Shown here one piece after another: positions 1 through 11,923 of a stretch of 64,000 bases of DNA. The stretch spans positions 231,129 to 295,128 of the forward strand of contig VTFK01000360.1 of NCBI GenBank assembly GCA_009617715.1, written 5' to 3'. The DNA comes from Plectrocnemia conspersa (Eukaryota; Arthropoda; Insecta; Trichoptera; Polycentropodidae). Made by a program: the position numbers and the translations under genes. The notes under the pieces were generated by a model. It saw only the letters and a program-made list of their open reading frames with translations. It was not told the DNA's origin and ran no database searches. Every line of letters begins with the position of its first letter. Position 1 is the first letter of the stretch.

Positions 1-1030
1 TTTTACTACAAAATTAAAAATCTGAGAAAATACATAATTTAAAAATAAATACAGATGCTGGTTTATTACCACGGTCTAGTTAACAAGAGCTAATTAAAAA
101 TATGAAATAGATGTAATAGTAACAAGATAAGATAAATTAGGAAAATACATAAAAACTGACAAAAAAGTTTTATTTTATTTGTTATGTAGAATTTTTCCGT
201 AAGAGTATAGCAATATTTTTTAATTGTTAAAATTAAAAATCTACTTTAAAGATTCTTAAGTTAAATATAGAAAAGTGTGATTGACATGTATTAATTCTAT
301 CGTCTTATTTTTAACGACGTAAATATTAAAAAAAAATTAGCGTTACTCCACACCAAGCAAGCGTATTGTATTACTGAGCTGTTAATAAAAAAGAAAATAT
401 ATTTTATTGTTAATGCGCTTTTAAATGTTATTAATTGGATATATTAGTTATAAGGCCGCAATTGCAGCAAAATCAGTAAATTTAGGCCTGGAGTCAGCAG
501 TTTATTTTTTTACTTTTCAACGGTAAATGTAAGGATTGTCTGCGTGTTGTAAAAATAATTACTATAGTATTATTGTGCTTTTTTTAATTCAAGTTTTTAA
601 AAAAAATGTAACACAACTGAAATTGGTTTAAGGTAATAAATAGTTGTGTTATTAGTATAAAAATAATGAGGAACGGCCTAAGAAAATTATCTTGCGGGAC
701 TCCAGCTGGATTGATACGTGAAAAGTGTTTAAGAAAAAAATAATTACTGGTGTATGGTATAACTGATTAAATTATTTGCTAATGTAGTACATTAAAAATA
801 TGATTTTTTGGTAGTTGGTTAATCATGTCACAAATGTTTGCTTGAACTTTTTAACAATACTTATTTGTTTTGAAATCAATTATTGCGCCGCAGAGGATTT
901 TTTTAGGCATTTTCAACTAACGTATTTTTTTACACTAGTATTCAGACAATTTAAGTAATCTGTATTGAAAACATTGCCGATGATCTAAGGGAGAGGTATT
1001 TCCATTTATATAGCCCATAATCTCATAATT
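1..1030. other. AT-rich spacer, nothing recognised
   Basis: AT-rich sequence with short A and T runs. No open frame, terminal repeat or tandem array was recognised. Confidence 0.6.
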
Positions 1031-1059
1031 CAAGCGATTGAGGGTCAATTTTGTGACGA

Positions 1060-1580
1060 AAGGTCCATGGCCTAGTACCTAATGCTTTATTTGGCTGTTA
1101 AATCATATCCCCTACCACATTTCCACCTCCTATTTTTCGTGGTCGACAACATAATCGTCGGTGAGCGTTTGTCGCCGTTTTCGCTCTCTCGCAATAATCG
1201 GGCGCGTTTCGGATATATGGGTCGTAATGGCATCAGAGGTCCGACCTCCCAAACCGAGCCTACGCAGGGTAAGGGTGGCTCTGCCATATTTGCGAAGGCT
1301 CTCACACCGCCAACGGACCCCGCCCCGTGTAATCTCCTCCATCCAAACAGATTATTTTCATACGCCATTTCACCGTTGCGGGGCCGAGGAGAGAGGGAAA
1401 AAAGGGAAAATTGACATTTCGTTTCAACTTTGTCAACCGCTTTGTCCGCTTGGGAGGGTATATGTGCAAAAGAAAGGAGTTTTATGGAAACAGAGAGCTA
1501 TGGCATGGAATTGCGTCTTTGGAGCCAACTTCCATAAGGGATGTAATAGCTGGAGGGGCGAAATGACTTTAGGACTGTGA
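1060..1580. other. GC-richer island, possible conserved non-coding block or exon
   Basis: Composition changes sharply from the AT-rich flanks. Overlapping frames of 139 and 110 codons (plus) and 93 codons (minus) are open, as expected by chance when TAA and TGA become rare. None resembles a protein family I know. The left edge (about 1085-1114) matches the conserved end of the LTR family described at 11924 in inverted orientation, but over only about 30 bp. It could be a conserved regulatory block, an unrecognised exon or an old element. Confidence 0.3.
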
Positions 1581-1819
1581 AAACTCAAACGTCATATCTG
1601 ATATACTAGTTATACAAAAATATTTTAAGTGCAAAATTTACTAAACCAAGGTTGTAAAAGTTTTAATCTGTAACTCTGAGCATTATAAACCAATGGTATA
1701 ATTTGGTGACTAATATCTAAAATACCTAGGTTTAAATCACATATAGACTTGAATGCTTTTCAATTTATACTGTCTTTAGGAGATCTAAATTAAGTTATTA
1801 AAATCAAATTTAATTAACA

Positions 1820-2020
1820 TCGATCATCACAGATAAGTTTTTTTTTCCTAATCTCACAAATATATATCATTATGAAATATTAAAATTGAGCTAATTCGTT
1901 ATTATTGACATCGATTAATTGTAATCTGTAATAATAGTTTATAATTATTTAACTGTCACTGATATACAGATTTTGATTTCAGTCTGGTGTCCTACTGCTA
2001 ACTCAGTAGTTGTTAATTGT
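1820..2020 (+). repeat. Dispersed repeat, copy 1 (pairs with 51818-51985)
   Basis: Shares an ordered series of blocks with 51818-51985 on the same strand: CGATCATCACAGAT at the start, an AATTAATTGTAATCTGTAATAATAG-like block in the middle (approximate match), and TTTCAGTCTGGTGTC near the end, followed by a TAGTAGTTG-like block. The blocks keep their order and similar spacing, so this is an old interspersed repeat. A palindromic hairpin follows at 2032. No coding sequence and no family assignment. Confidence 0.55.
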
Positions 2021-2031
2021 GTTTACTTCGA

Positions 2032-2067
2032 TTGCAACACACTGGGATAACACCTGTCGTGTTGCAA
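2032..2067. repeat. Palindromic hairpin family, copy 1
   Basis: Imperfect palindrome with TTGCAACAC and GTGTTGCAA arms around a core GGGATAACACC. Related hairpins with the same core lie at 2244, 5890, 7482, 19992 and 52210. Confidence 0.6.
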
Positions 2068-2079
2068 CGAAAGATTAAC

Positions 2080-3115
2080 AAAAAAAATATTTTTTAATAA
2101 TAATTGTTATTAATAATAAATAAACCAAATTAAGAACATGGGTTCGGGTGCCAAAATTTTATTTATATTTTTTTTTGTAAATACATATGAGCTTACTTGT
2201 AGGTATTGATTGTCTTACTCAATAATAATTGTTTGAACAAGCTATAACGCATAGGACTTACGCCTGTTGTGTTACAACAGAGTTTTTTTTAATTTATGGA
2301 CATGCTTATGTATTTATTTTAAGTTAATGTTATTTATTACATACACAGTAAAATTATTTAAAATTCACACTCTATTATAAGGGTTAAAATAAAATTACTT
2401 ACAACTGCAAATCACATGTCAATTTGTACTTAAAATAATAATTAAAACATTCATAACACAAATTTTACAGTAGCACGCACATAAAAAGTAACGATCCATT
2501 AAAGGGTTAAACTTGGTACAGGGCGTCACTGAGCGTTCTTAGCGTTACATAATAATAAACAAAACACAAAAAAAATTGAAGAACAAAAAAAACTCGGAGG
2601 CGTATTAAACCGCCGTGTCGTACACGTGTGTTTATGTAGCAGCTATTCTCCAAAGTACAATAAGGGCTCGGGGATGGAGTTACTTTAATATTAACCCTTC
2701 ATCTATATGAATAACAATAACATATATGTAAAGGCTTTCACCGGGTTCCCACACGCCGCTTCCAGTGGCTTTCAAAATACTGTTACCGTCTTAAAGTTAT
2801 TATAAACATAACTAATATAATTTTATACGACAAAGGTTTAAAGAATTACGCATTGGGCTAACGTTTATTATGGTATAACAGAAAATTATTAACCAAAATA
2901 ATATTGTCTCTTGAAAACACCATAATACACATTCACGGTAACAGTGGAAAAATGTCGGTAATTAAAATAAGTATCGATAAGTCACCCCTTATCTTGACGC
3001 TTGACATACATATACGACCGTTACAAAATAGAAATTAAAATTACATAAACGATCATAAAAATTGAGTCTAAAAATATTTATTTAATATTAAATTTATTAC
3101 CACATTTAATTGTTT
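2080..3115. other. AT-rich spacer with a small GC-richer patch
   Basis: Mostly AT-rich sequence. A patch at about 2510-2760 is less AT-rich. It is not coding in any convincing frame. The only structured item seen is the hairpin at 2244. Confidence 0.5.
2244..2275. repeat. Palindromic hairpin family, copy 2 (degenerate)
   Basis: Contains ATAACGCATAGGACTTACGCC followed by TGTTGTGTTAC (given approximately), matching the core and right arm of the copies at 2032 and 52210. The left arm has decayed, so pairing is weak. Confidence 0.4.
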
Positions 3116-3121
3116 ACCAAA

Positions 3122-3405
3122 CAGTTACCAGTTATTAGGTTGTCAAAGTTGTACTAGTACATAGTTTACAGCAGGTGATTTAGGTTGTGCTAGAACACAG
3201 ATTACGACAGTAATGTAAGCTGTACTAATACATATTTTATGGCAGTTCTATTATGGCAAAAAAATGGATGTTTTAAAAGTTTATTTTTGATTTTTCTTGT
3301 ATATTAAAAATATATTTTTTTCATTGACGGATTTTTATAACCTGTTTGCTTAGAACTTGTTTAACTTATTTTTTATCAGTTAACAGTTATCAGGTTGTCA
3401 AAGTA
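3122..3405. repeat. Short minisatellite flanked by a direct repeat
   Basis: About three imperfect units of roughly 50 bp lie between 3137 and 3250, each with a TTGTACTAGTACA-like block followed by TTTACAGCAG, ATTACGACAG or TTTATGGCAG. The block CAGTTACCAGTTATTAGG with GTTGTCAAAG at 3122-3150 recurs as CAGTTAACAGTTATCAGG with GTTGTCAAAG at 3378-3405. Local duplication explains both; no transposon ends were found. Confidence 0.5.
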
Positions 3406-3419
3406 AACTGGCAACCCTG

Positions 3420-3620
3420 ATACTAAAGGTTCATTTTAACCTTTGCGGGGTGAAATTATTTTCAATATCGACCCGTCGGTATCATCATTCCTCATTCCCC
3501 ACCCCTTAGTCAGTGCTACTTATCCCCGTGAAAATTCTCTCGTCGCCCACGCCTTAATTCACCCCGACTTACCCTATCCACACAAAAATGGTTAGATTAC
3601 AAAGGCGCGGGGGTGCGACA
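3420..3620. other. GC-richer island
   Basis: C-rich sequence with repeated CACCCC and CCCCAC runs inside AT-rich DNA. No convincing open frame. Could be a conserved non-coding block; function unknown. Confidence 0.3.
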
Positions 3621-3639
3621 GGCGTGGTTTTTGAGCCAA

Positions 3640-4855
3640 TTATATTTTTTCATAATATTTTAAAAATATAATACCAGTGCTGTAAGCCATTATTTACTAA
3701 CCTAAAGGTCGTATGTTTAAATCACACCTAAGCTTTTTACAAGATTTATTAAAATTATATCGTTTCGTAAAATTAAAAATAATACTGTAAAATAAGATTT
3801 TTGTCTTAAAAATAAGATATTATATTTAATCGGATTTATCTATATAATCTCGTTGTTTTTATGTCCTTCATTGTTTTACAAACGCATTGAAAAAAACAAT
3901 GTATCAATTTATAATTCTCTAATCAAAATTGAGATCTGAGTTTTACATAGAAATTATTAATTTTAGATATATTAAAATTATTTAATTTTTGAATAAAAAC
4001 CACTACAATTTTTTTAATGTTATGTAGTTGATATTTTGTTAAAACATATTTTTTTATGTGATAGTGTAAATATGAAAAAAAAATATATATAAAAAATATG
4101 TATAGCTATGAATTTTATTTACATAATACAGATAAATTTATAATTGCATATGGGAAACAAAAATCAGAGCTTCAATAAAAAATATAAGTTAGATTAAGGA
4201 CAAAGGTTCCTAAACTTCAACCGTCAGATTAAAATTTTGATTTAAATTAGCACTTCCAAATTATTTACAACGGCGGATAAATTAATTGTTTGTTATAAAA
4301 CTAATATGATAGATAAATTTATCAGTTAAAATATTCGTAGTATAACGGATAAACAAATTTTTATAATGTTTTATCTAAACAATATATCATTTTAGTCGTA
4401 ATGTATAAATTTTAGAGTCCATAGTGAACTTCAATATTATTAATGACACCAAAGTAAGATAGAAAAAATGGCGTAAAAATATTTCAGAACCACTATTGTT
4501 TCGCTTCTTGTCCGTGAACGTGGGAAAATTTTAATATAAAATTTGCTTATGATAAAGTCACGCAAAAAGACTCACCCGTCCCAATATATTGATATCAAAA
4601 ATGTGTTTCTACTATGACTCGAAGGATTAACAATCTTGATGTAATGCCGACCACTGTAAACTCTCGCGAATTATTAACTTGAAAGCATCATAAAATTTTT
4701 AATAAAAATTGTATAATCTTCTATTTATGGATTATTTAATATTGTACATGCATAATTTAAAAATAAATATTTTTGTCACTTCTTAAACGATAATAGATAA
4801 TAATTGTATAATCAAATAATTTAATCCGCGTAGTTGGAAGTAAAATTGTATTTGT
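3640..4855. other. AT-rich spacer, nothing recognised
   Basis: Very AT-rich with many short T and A runs. No gene or element end recognised. Confidence 0.6.
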
Positions 4856-5889
4856 TTGACTGTTAACCCTTAGACCGCCGACCGGTAAATTCTTAATTAC
4901 TCGCTGTACGCCATGCGTTTTTAGCGATATAATTTTTTGGCTACTTACTCTGTTTAACACATTATTACAGCCAAAATACTCAATTTTTATATTTTAAATT
5001 ATATATGTATGATTACCATGATTTAAACATTCTAATTATATCAATAAACAAACATTTTTAGTCGTATTGTTGGAAATATAAGGTGAACAAAACTAAATCA
5101 ATTGGTCGGTCCGCGTGTTGGCTCGCGTGGACACACCTACACACACATGCACGCGCGCGGCACTATACAAGCGAACGACAAGCAGGGTCATGCTCACACT
5201 GAGACAATTTTAATATATAAATCTGCAACGCATTTTTTCTTCGTCCTGTTATAAAAATTTACAAATCGACAAGATTTCTTTGATGCATACAAAATCACAT
5301 ATATCGTACACAAAAATAACCCTAATAACCAAACCGTTTTTGTTTTGATCAATGGTGTTTGCAATTGGTTGTTGTTGAAGGCTGTCATATTTCTTTATAT
5401 ATAAAAATAATAAATAATAAAACTTGATAGCAAGATACGATGTTACATTTAACTATATATAATTATATGTATAATTTATAATATATACATATTATTCTTC
5501 TTCTTCCACGGCACTACAACCGGTGATCGGTTTTGGCCTTTCCACCTAATTTCTTGTAGGGCTTCTAGATATATCTTGAGTTTTATTATTTCTTCCGCTA
5601 TTGTTTGTAATTTTTACCGGTTGTACACATTCCAGGTTTCAAAATTCAGTCGTTTATCTAGAATTTGATCGTCTAGGTCATTATGAATCGGGGCGGATTT
5701 ATTATTTCTTTGTGATTTTTTCATAACTATTTGGATTTATCCACGTTGATTGGTTTGCTCCATGATAGAAACCCTTCTCCTTTATCCGGGCTTTGGACCG
5801 GCAAGAGTGCAACATATCTACACTCCAGGTTGAATATGTAATATATATTACACACACACATATATATACAATAAATAATAAGCTTTTCG

Positions 5890-5925
5890 ACCATCGTGAC
5901 GCATTGGGGTAACCTGTTAGGTCAC
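5890..5925. repeat. Palindromic hairpin family, copy 3
   Basis: ACCATCGTGACGCATTGGGG followed by TAACCTGTTAGGTCAC closely matches one strand of the copy at 7482. Its right arm is incomplete. Confidence 0.5.
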
Positions 5926-6023
5926 ATAATATTAATTTAATGTAAATAAATAAACATATTACAAATAAATTATAAAATATTAGAACAAGTAAAATAAAAT
6001 GATTCTACGACAAGGAATCGTTT

Positions 6024-6145
6024 TTGTTATTATTATTATTATTATTTAATATTTACTAAGAGTTAATATTGATATTTTAATAATTATATCTTATTTATAT
6101 TTATTAATAAGTATTTAATAGTAATTATTATTATTATTATTTAAT
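6024..6145. repeat. Interrupted (TTA)n/(ATT)n microsatellite
   Basis: Two short runs of ATT triplets near 6024-6050 and 6124-6145 inside AT-rich sequence. Confidence 0.6.
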
Positions 6146-6544
6146 TATTAGAAACAATAAAAACCAATCACAAAAACAGTTGACAATATTAAAACAGTCG
6201 AAATAACGTATAAATATATTCACAGGTATTTACAAATCACAATTTTCATTGAAATATTGATGACATAATTTAATTTCGATTCATAAATTAATGTATAAAA
6301 AAACGAATTTCCGCGATGCGTTTGTGCTAACCCTAAAAGTGGCCTAAAGAAGCACGATCGAAACCGCGCGCGAAATACAAACGACTAAAATTAAGGCGTG
6401 ACTTTATAATTATATATACCACTGTTTCATCGCAAATTCTATAAAAAATAAAATCACTGAAATCGTTTACTAGGAACTCAAACTGATTTTTAAAACATAT
6501 ATTGCCAACTTTTACCTTTCCGTTTCTTTAAAAAACGAAGGTTT

Positions 6545-6608
6545 TAACGAGCGCATCATATCATGCGCTTGGCGTTAGACAGTAGATTTAGTTGCGCATC
6601 ATATCATG
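6545..6608. repeat. Direct repeat of a palindromic block
   Basis: GCGCATCATATCATGCGC plus TTGGCGTT appears twice about 44 bp apart, the second copy with one base changed. Each block is close to self-complementary. Two palindromic sites near a TTAA end would fit transposase-binding subterminal repeats. Confidence 0.6.
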
Positions 6609-6639
6609 TGCTTGGCGTTGAAAGGATTAATAATAGCAA

Positions 6640-7480
6640 CAGATTTTTTTTTATGTACAACCGTCCCCCGAGTATGCCGTATATATTGTTTTTTTAAACG
6701 GTAATGTTTGAGAATGCCGAAACGAAATGTGTCATAAACATTTTTAAGCAATACTATAGGACTATTAAATAGGGATTTCGTGTTCCAAAAGTATATAGCT
6801 TAATTTGTATAGGTGTATTTTAAACTGTTATGATTTAAAATAAATAATTGACAACTTGTAATTAAAAAAATAATCGCGGTCGTTGGTTGGCCGCCCCTGG
6901 CCACCCAGACTGAACAATTTGCAAATGAGGTGAGCCTACATAGCGTCATGAAACTCTATACGCGCAATACTTTGCCGATCTAAACTCTGCGTTGGAAGTT
7001 ACAAACTTTGTTATATAAATATTGCTGCAGCGTGGTCGAATACGATAACGTCGCAAGCGACTCCAGAACTGTTGCGCTGTTTCGATACTTATGTATATGT
7101 AGTTAAAGAGTAAAACTGGCGAATGTGCGCAGCTCTGTATTATGGTGTATCATTCATTGTTTAGCAAGAAACATTAATGCTTTAATTTTCGGCCGAGTTG
7201 TGGAAAACCGTGGAAAATTTCACGTCAGCCGAGTGAAATACGGCTCATAATGGCGTGTCTTTTGTAATGACCTTTGTTGTTCGGCGAGAGCTTGATCTCG
7301 AAAACAATTTGATGTTAAGTCTGATAATTTTTGTGAAAATTCAAGTACTATTTGTATTTCAAATAAATAAATTAAAATATATACTTCTTGTGCTTTCTTT
7401 AAAAAAAAAACAATATTTAGTCAAGATTATACATATGAGATATGGGTTTTTATAATATTTATTTATTTAAATTAAATTAA
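6640..7480. other. Mixed spacer with a GC-richer stretch at 6880-7260
   Basis: The middle part is less AT-rich, with no convincing open frame. Nothing recognised. Confidence 0.4.
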
Positions 7481-7481
7481 A

Positions 7482-7523
7482 ACCATCGTGACATAATAGG
7501 TTATCCTAATGCGTCATGATGGT
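7482..7523. repeat. Palindromic hairpin family, copy 4 (best preserved)
   Basis: A 42-bp imperfect palindrome whose outer arms are ACCATCGTGAC and GTCATGATGGT around AGGTTATCCT. A short poly-A run follows. The reverse complement aligns well with 5890-5925. Confidence 0.65.
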
Positions 7524-8470
7524 AAAAAAAACTAGCAAATTATCATCCTTTTTATGAATAGGCGTGATTTCTGCGCATTTTCAAGGATTAATAAATAATG
7601 ATGTCTTGGGAATCAGATCAAAAATATGTTATAAATAAAGGTGCAGCGATACTGAATTCGCAACCATTCAAAATGTAATCTGAAACCAAATCAGAAGTCG
7701 TATTTATGATCTAAGCGCTCCTTTGATGGTTAGTGCTAAAGTACAAAAATAAAAAGGTGTCTGAGCGAAAGGCAAATTTTTTTTTAAATCTCTAGCATTA
7801 AACTACTAGCTTATGGAGAATATAAAAATCCTTAATAGTCAATACTGAAGACTAAATACAAGAAGATGGAATTGACTGAATGGAAGGGAAACAGATTTTT
7901 TGGTTGATGCAAAATCAAAATTAATAAATAATATCTGTTTTTAAACTATTTTTATATAAATTTTGTCGCTAATATTTTTATTTGCATGTAACATTGAAAC
8001 TTGTGTAAGTAACGTTTTATCGGGCTTCGAAAGACCAGCGAAACACTTGTATGATTTTTTTTATAGTTATAATGTTTAAATATCTTTTGGTTTGACACAT
8101 TGATATTGAATGGGTTGACTAATTCTTTTTCCATTTTAATAAGATTTTTATCTACTTGGGGACTCTTAGCTTGGCTTAACTTCAAGTCTGTAGTTGTAAG
8201 ACTGCTGTTGCATTAGTGCTCTGACGGATATCACAAAGCAAAATATGAATGAAAATTTGACACTTTCATTGTTAAGTGGTACTCAAGCGGTACTTCGGAA
8301 GCAACGGAACTCTCTCTCTCTCAATTTAAATTTAAGATAATCATATTTTATTATGAAAATTTAAAAGTCTTGTATAATTTAATCGATAATACAACAAATA
8401 TCCACATTAAACATATTACCGTTCTTGTGAATCAACATGTCATAACGTGAATGGAATAATACTGTAATAT
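7524..8470. other. AT-rich spacer, nothing recognised
   Basis: No supported gene. A 77-codon minus frame at 7952-8185 has low-complexity composition and no recognisable domain. Confidence 0.5.
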
Positions 8471-8479
8471 GCGATGAAA

Positions 8480-8835
8480 AAATATTTGAAAGTATTTGTC
8501 AAATCGCCGTTGAAACACCCCCCATTTGACAAAATAACTTGGAATGAATCATCCCACCTCTGTCGGTGGTCTCCGCATCCAACTTCCAGCTACTTGCGAT
8601 ACCCACCCACTGCTCCCCCACCCTGGAGACGAATCTCGGTGGTGGGGGTCTTCGAGGGGGCAAAGCCCACGGGTCACTCCGGGAAAACCGGGAGCGCCAA
8701 AGTGAAAGGCTGGGAGATAAAGCGGGAGAGATTGAAACAAAGATGCTCGGGTCTCACGAACACACGTACATATACACACAAACACATACTTCTCGTCCTT
8801 CTTCCTTTTTCCTTTACGTCAGGAAAAAATCTATA
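8480..8835. other. GC-richer island ending in a CA-rich tract
   Basis: Strong shift to GC-rich sequence with C and G runs, then an ACACACGTACATATACACAC-like tract. Frames are open on both strands, the usual sign of composition rather than coding. No domain recognised. Possibly a conserved regulatory block or an exon. Confidence 0.3.
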
Positions 8836-8839
8836 ATCC

Positions 8840-10480
8840 GTTGTATTTTTATCACATGTATGCTACATACAAAAATAGAACCTTTCATCGTACTTCATAA
8901 AGCTCATCAGTATGTTTCAACCTCTCGGCTTTATATAAAGAGATTTTTTCAAGCCACTGGTAGGGATTTTACACAAAGGAGATTTTGAAAACTTCGTTTT
9001 TGGGTGCCGCCTAATTATTACCGTATGCGTTTTTATTTATCATACAGAAAATCTTTACTAGTTGAAAAATGCGTATTTGTTCCTGTTCAAATGCACAATT
9101 GATGCATATTCCATTGTCTAGTAATTTATAAAAATATTGTACTGATCTTGTGTATGCGAAGAGAGAAGCGGCGGCTTTTGCAATCGTCGATGGAGTGTAG
9201 TTCGATCGGCCTTCTCTTGGTCGAAGTTCATATGAACTTTTTTGAGGAGTTTATGATGATACTCCCCACATTCTCACCTAGTCCATCTTCTGTCTCAAAC
9301 ATAGATGGTGAAGCCGAATAACCATCAGTACTATTCGTGACATGGAATCCAGATGCAGTCATTAATAGTGACGGTTTAGGTCAAGAACGGAGGTGGAGCA
9401 CTTTGTTGACGCATAGCCTAATATGCAAAGCCTACGAGATGGTTTGCTAATGAACCGGTGAATAAGAGCCTATGCTCGTATATCATGCCTTGAAGTGAAT
9501 ATTTAAGTGTGATTGTCAGACAAAATCTCAGAAAAAGTGATCATTGACTGCTTATATCTATGGCCCTCTCCATATTGTTTTTGTTTTCTATCATTTTTGG
9601 TGGAACGGTTAATTAATAACGCATGTGTTATCATTTCTCAAGGCATTTGCGATGAGTACTTTAAATTTTTAAATTTATGGAGCGTACTTTGACTTAATCT
9701 ACAAAAATTTTTTCTCACGGCGGTGTTCCATTTTACCAAAGAAAACTTTTTGGATGTGTAAAATCTGTCTTTGTTTATCATATGCTAATACTGGCTTTTG
9801 CCACGAGTGTTTATGATTTAAAAGCATATTATTCGGACTTTCACGTTTAATTAATAAACTTTATAAGAAGCTGTTATTTGAGTCAAAGAAGCATAACTTG
9901 AAGTGATTTTCTGTTTAACACAATTGCGCTAGATTTTAAGAGAAAAAGTTTTAAAACTATTGACAGATAGATAAACTCGCATACAGTGTAGTTTACTGTG
10001 TTTAAAATTTGAGTTTTGAGTCAAAGTGAAGTCATTGATGCTTTCTGAGTGCTAGTGCAAATAGATGTTTTCCATACACCCCCTTTTCGAAAGAAGCTTT
10101 AACGAATGAGAAAGAAGATCTTTTATACCCATCCAATAAAAAAATAGTAAATTTCGGGTGACTCTATTTAAGCAGAACCATTGTTGTCGCTTTCCAAATG
10201 TCAACAAAAGTATGTACAACAATACTAAAAATAAATATTACTAATAAAGTCGTGAAAAAATGGCTGATACTGACACATTAAAATCTTGAAGAAAAGAGTG
10301 GAGGCCAACATTTTTGAACGATTGAATATTTTTTAATCTGTTTTTAACATATATAAATATTTATTTTTATGTTTCCAAATAATTTACTAGTGTGTAGTCA
10401 ATTCTAGTAATATTATTCAGTGCACCAGGAGAGTTGTTCTTAAATTAGTTTCTCTCAGATAAAAGGTGTCGGATGTGATT
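8840..10480. other. Spacer with a moderately GC-richer stretch at 9150-9480
   Basis: No continuous coding frame longer than chance. The 9150-9480 stretch has balanced, complex sequence and may be an old decayed element or an exon fragment, but no domain could be named. Confidence 0.4.
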
Positions 10481-10489
10481 TAATTAAAA

Positions 10490-10620
10490 TAAGCTCCGTT
10501 TAAGCGCCGTAAATAACCAGCTTATTTCCCTCATTCAATAAAACATCCCCCAAGTGTCGCCGCTGCTCGAATTTGCGCACTTAAAAGATTTGTGGTGAGT
10601 TTAATTACGAAAAAGTTGGG
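10490..10620. promoter_or_regulatory. Candidate conserved regulatory block
   Basis: A short GC-richer block containing TTCAATAAAAC, CACTTAAAAG and TTTAATTACG, which resemble homeodomain-type cores. Assignment is inference; no neighbouring gene is visible. Confidence 0.2.
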
Positions 10621-10629
10621 GGTGGCAAC

Positions 10630-11920
10630 TAAGGACGAAAAAAGAGAAAAATAAAGAAAGAAAGAAAACTCTATCTGATGCCTTCAGAAATCTCTTGTTT
10701 AATTAACAACTAAATCAAGAAACGAAGGAATTGTAGAGATCTCTTGGGCATTGCGTGTCTATACTATACACATGTATAAGTATTTATATAGCTAAATGAC
10801 CTAGTGAACTTAAAAAGGTCCACGAATTAAGTACCATTAAATAATGCAATTACTTCTTTTCAAAATTAAACTAAGGTCATCGATTAATTTTTAAGATTGC
10901 GTGGACCAAGTCTTTGCCAAATTTTAAGCTATATTATGAGCCCCTTAGTTCTAAAGTCTTAATATGTAAAATATGAGATAGTACACAAATATTTAAGGGT
11001 GTATCATGACTCTTATAAACATATTTTCAAATACTTATATCCAATGAACTATTAACGTTACATTTTAATTTATTTATTTTTATTTTATGTCTTAAGAATA
11101 AAAAAATTTAATTAATTTGCGAAAATTAATTCTCTATCAATTAAATATTAAAATTATATTATCAAACTTAACCACAAAACAGATAGCTAGAATACAATAA
11201 TAGCAAATGAAAATATGTTTATAATAATGTGGGATACAGAAAGTGTTTATATCTAGTTACTATTATTGTGATTGTTTCTGTATATTTTATTATAAATATT
11301 ACAACACTTGAGCATGATGTACAATAATATTCTAAGTTGGTTTCCGTGGGGTTGTTTATATTGAAGTTGCGTTTGGTATTCGAAGAAGTCAAAGACGGGG
11401 TGTGGTGTTTGTCGGCGTCCTTTAATGACTTCTACCGCTGGTTGTGAAAATTCAAGAGATTAGACCTTGTACATTAGAGCTGGACCTAAAGTGATGGGGC
11501 ACATCATAAAATAAGTTTTATGTTATTTAGTTCTAAAAGTTCTTATAAAAAAAATTGTGACATTTTTAAAACATATCTTAAAACCTAATACATATCAGAA
11601 GGTCATGCTAGCTCAGGCATTTTTATCACAAAGTGATTTTCTTTGCTGGTAACGCTAGTGAAGATTAAAAAGGATAAATTTATTTTTGGTATTTCAAGCA
11701 CTCAATTGTATAAAGATAACAATGCACAGATTTGATGCCTAATATTTTTTCTAAATTCTGGCTGTTTTAAGTACACATACAGTGAAAAACTACATAGGAA
11801 AAATAACTAGTTACTAAAGGTTATTCTCAAAATTATTATTTTCACGCTGGATATTTTCTCCAACCTACATGTAGGGGGTGTTTATTTTTATTTCAAGATA
11901 AAATGTTTGCTATTTGGGTT
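10630..11920. other. AT-rich spacer, nothing recognised
   Basis: Apart from a short GC-richer patch at 11340-11460, the sequence is AT-rich without frames or repeats that I could identify. Confidence 0.5.
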
Positions 11921-11923
11921 TCT

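Larger units (their letters stand above)
4863..6619. mobile_element. Possible piggyBac-like element, ends only
   Basis: The left edge reads TTAACCCTTAGACCGCCGAC. Read inward from the right edge on the minus strand, the sequence is TTAATCCTTTCAACGCCAAG. Both carry the TTAA target and a YCCTT start typical of piggyBac-like termini and share an ACCGCC/AACGCC block. The right end holds two direct copies of a GCGCATCATATCATGYGC palindromic block (6545-6605). No transposase was found. The interior holds a GC-richer patch (6310-6410), (TTA)n runs and an unrelated hairpin. Pairing of these two ends is uncertain. Confidence 0.3.

Noticed and set aside
1082..1580. Overlapping frames of 110, 139, 93 and 70 codons on both strands
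   Set aside because: Frames are open in several registers because the block is GC-richer. No domain or splice signal favours any one of them.
5500..5830. Possible LINE or other retroelement fragment starting CTTCTTCTTCCACGGCACTA
   Set aside because: The minus translation hints at a retroelement tail (PDKGEGFYHGANQ), but there is no second copy in the window and no certain motif, so no call was made.
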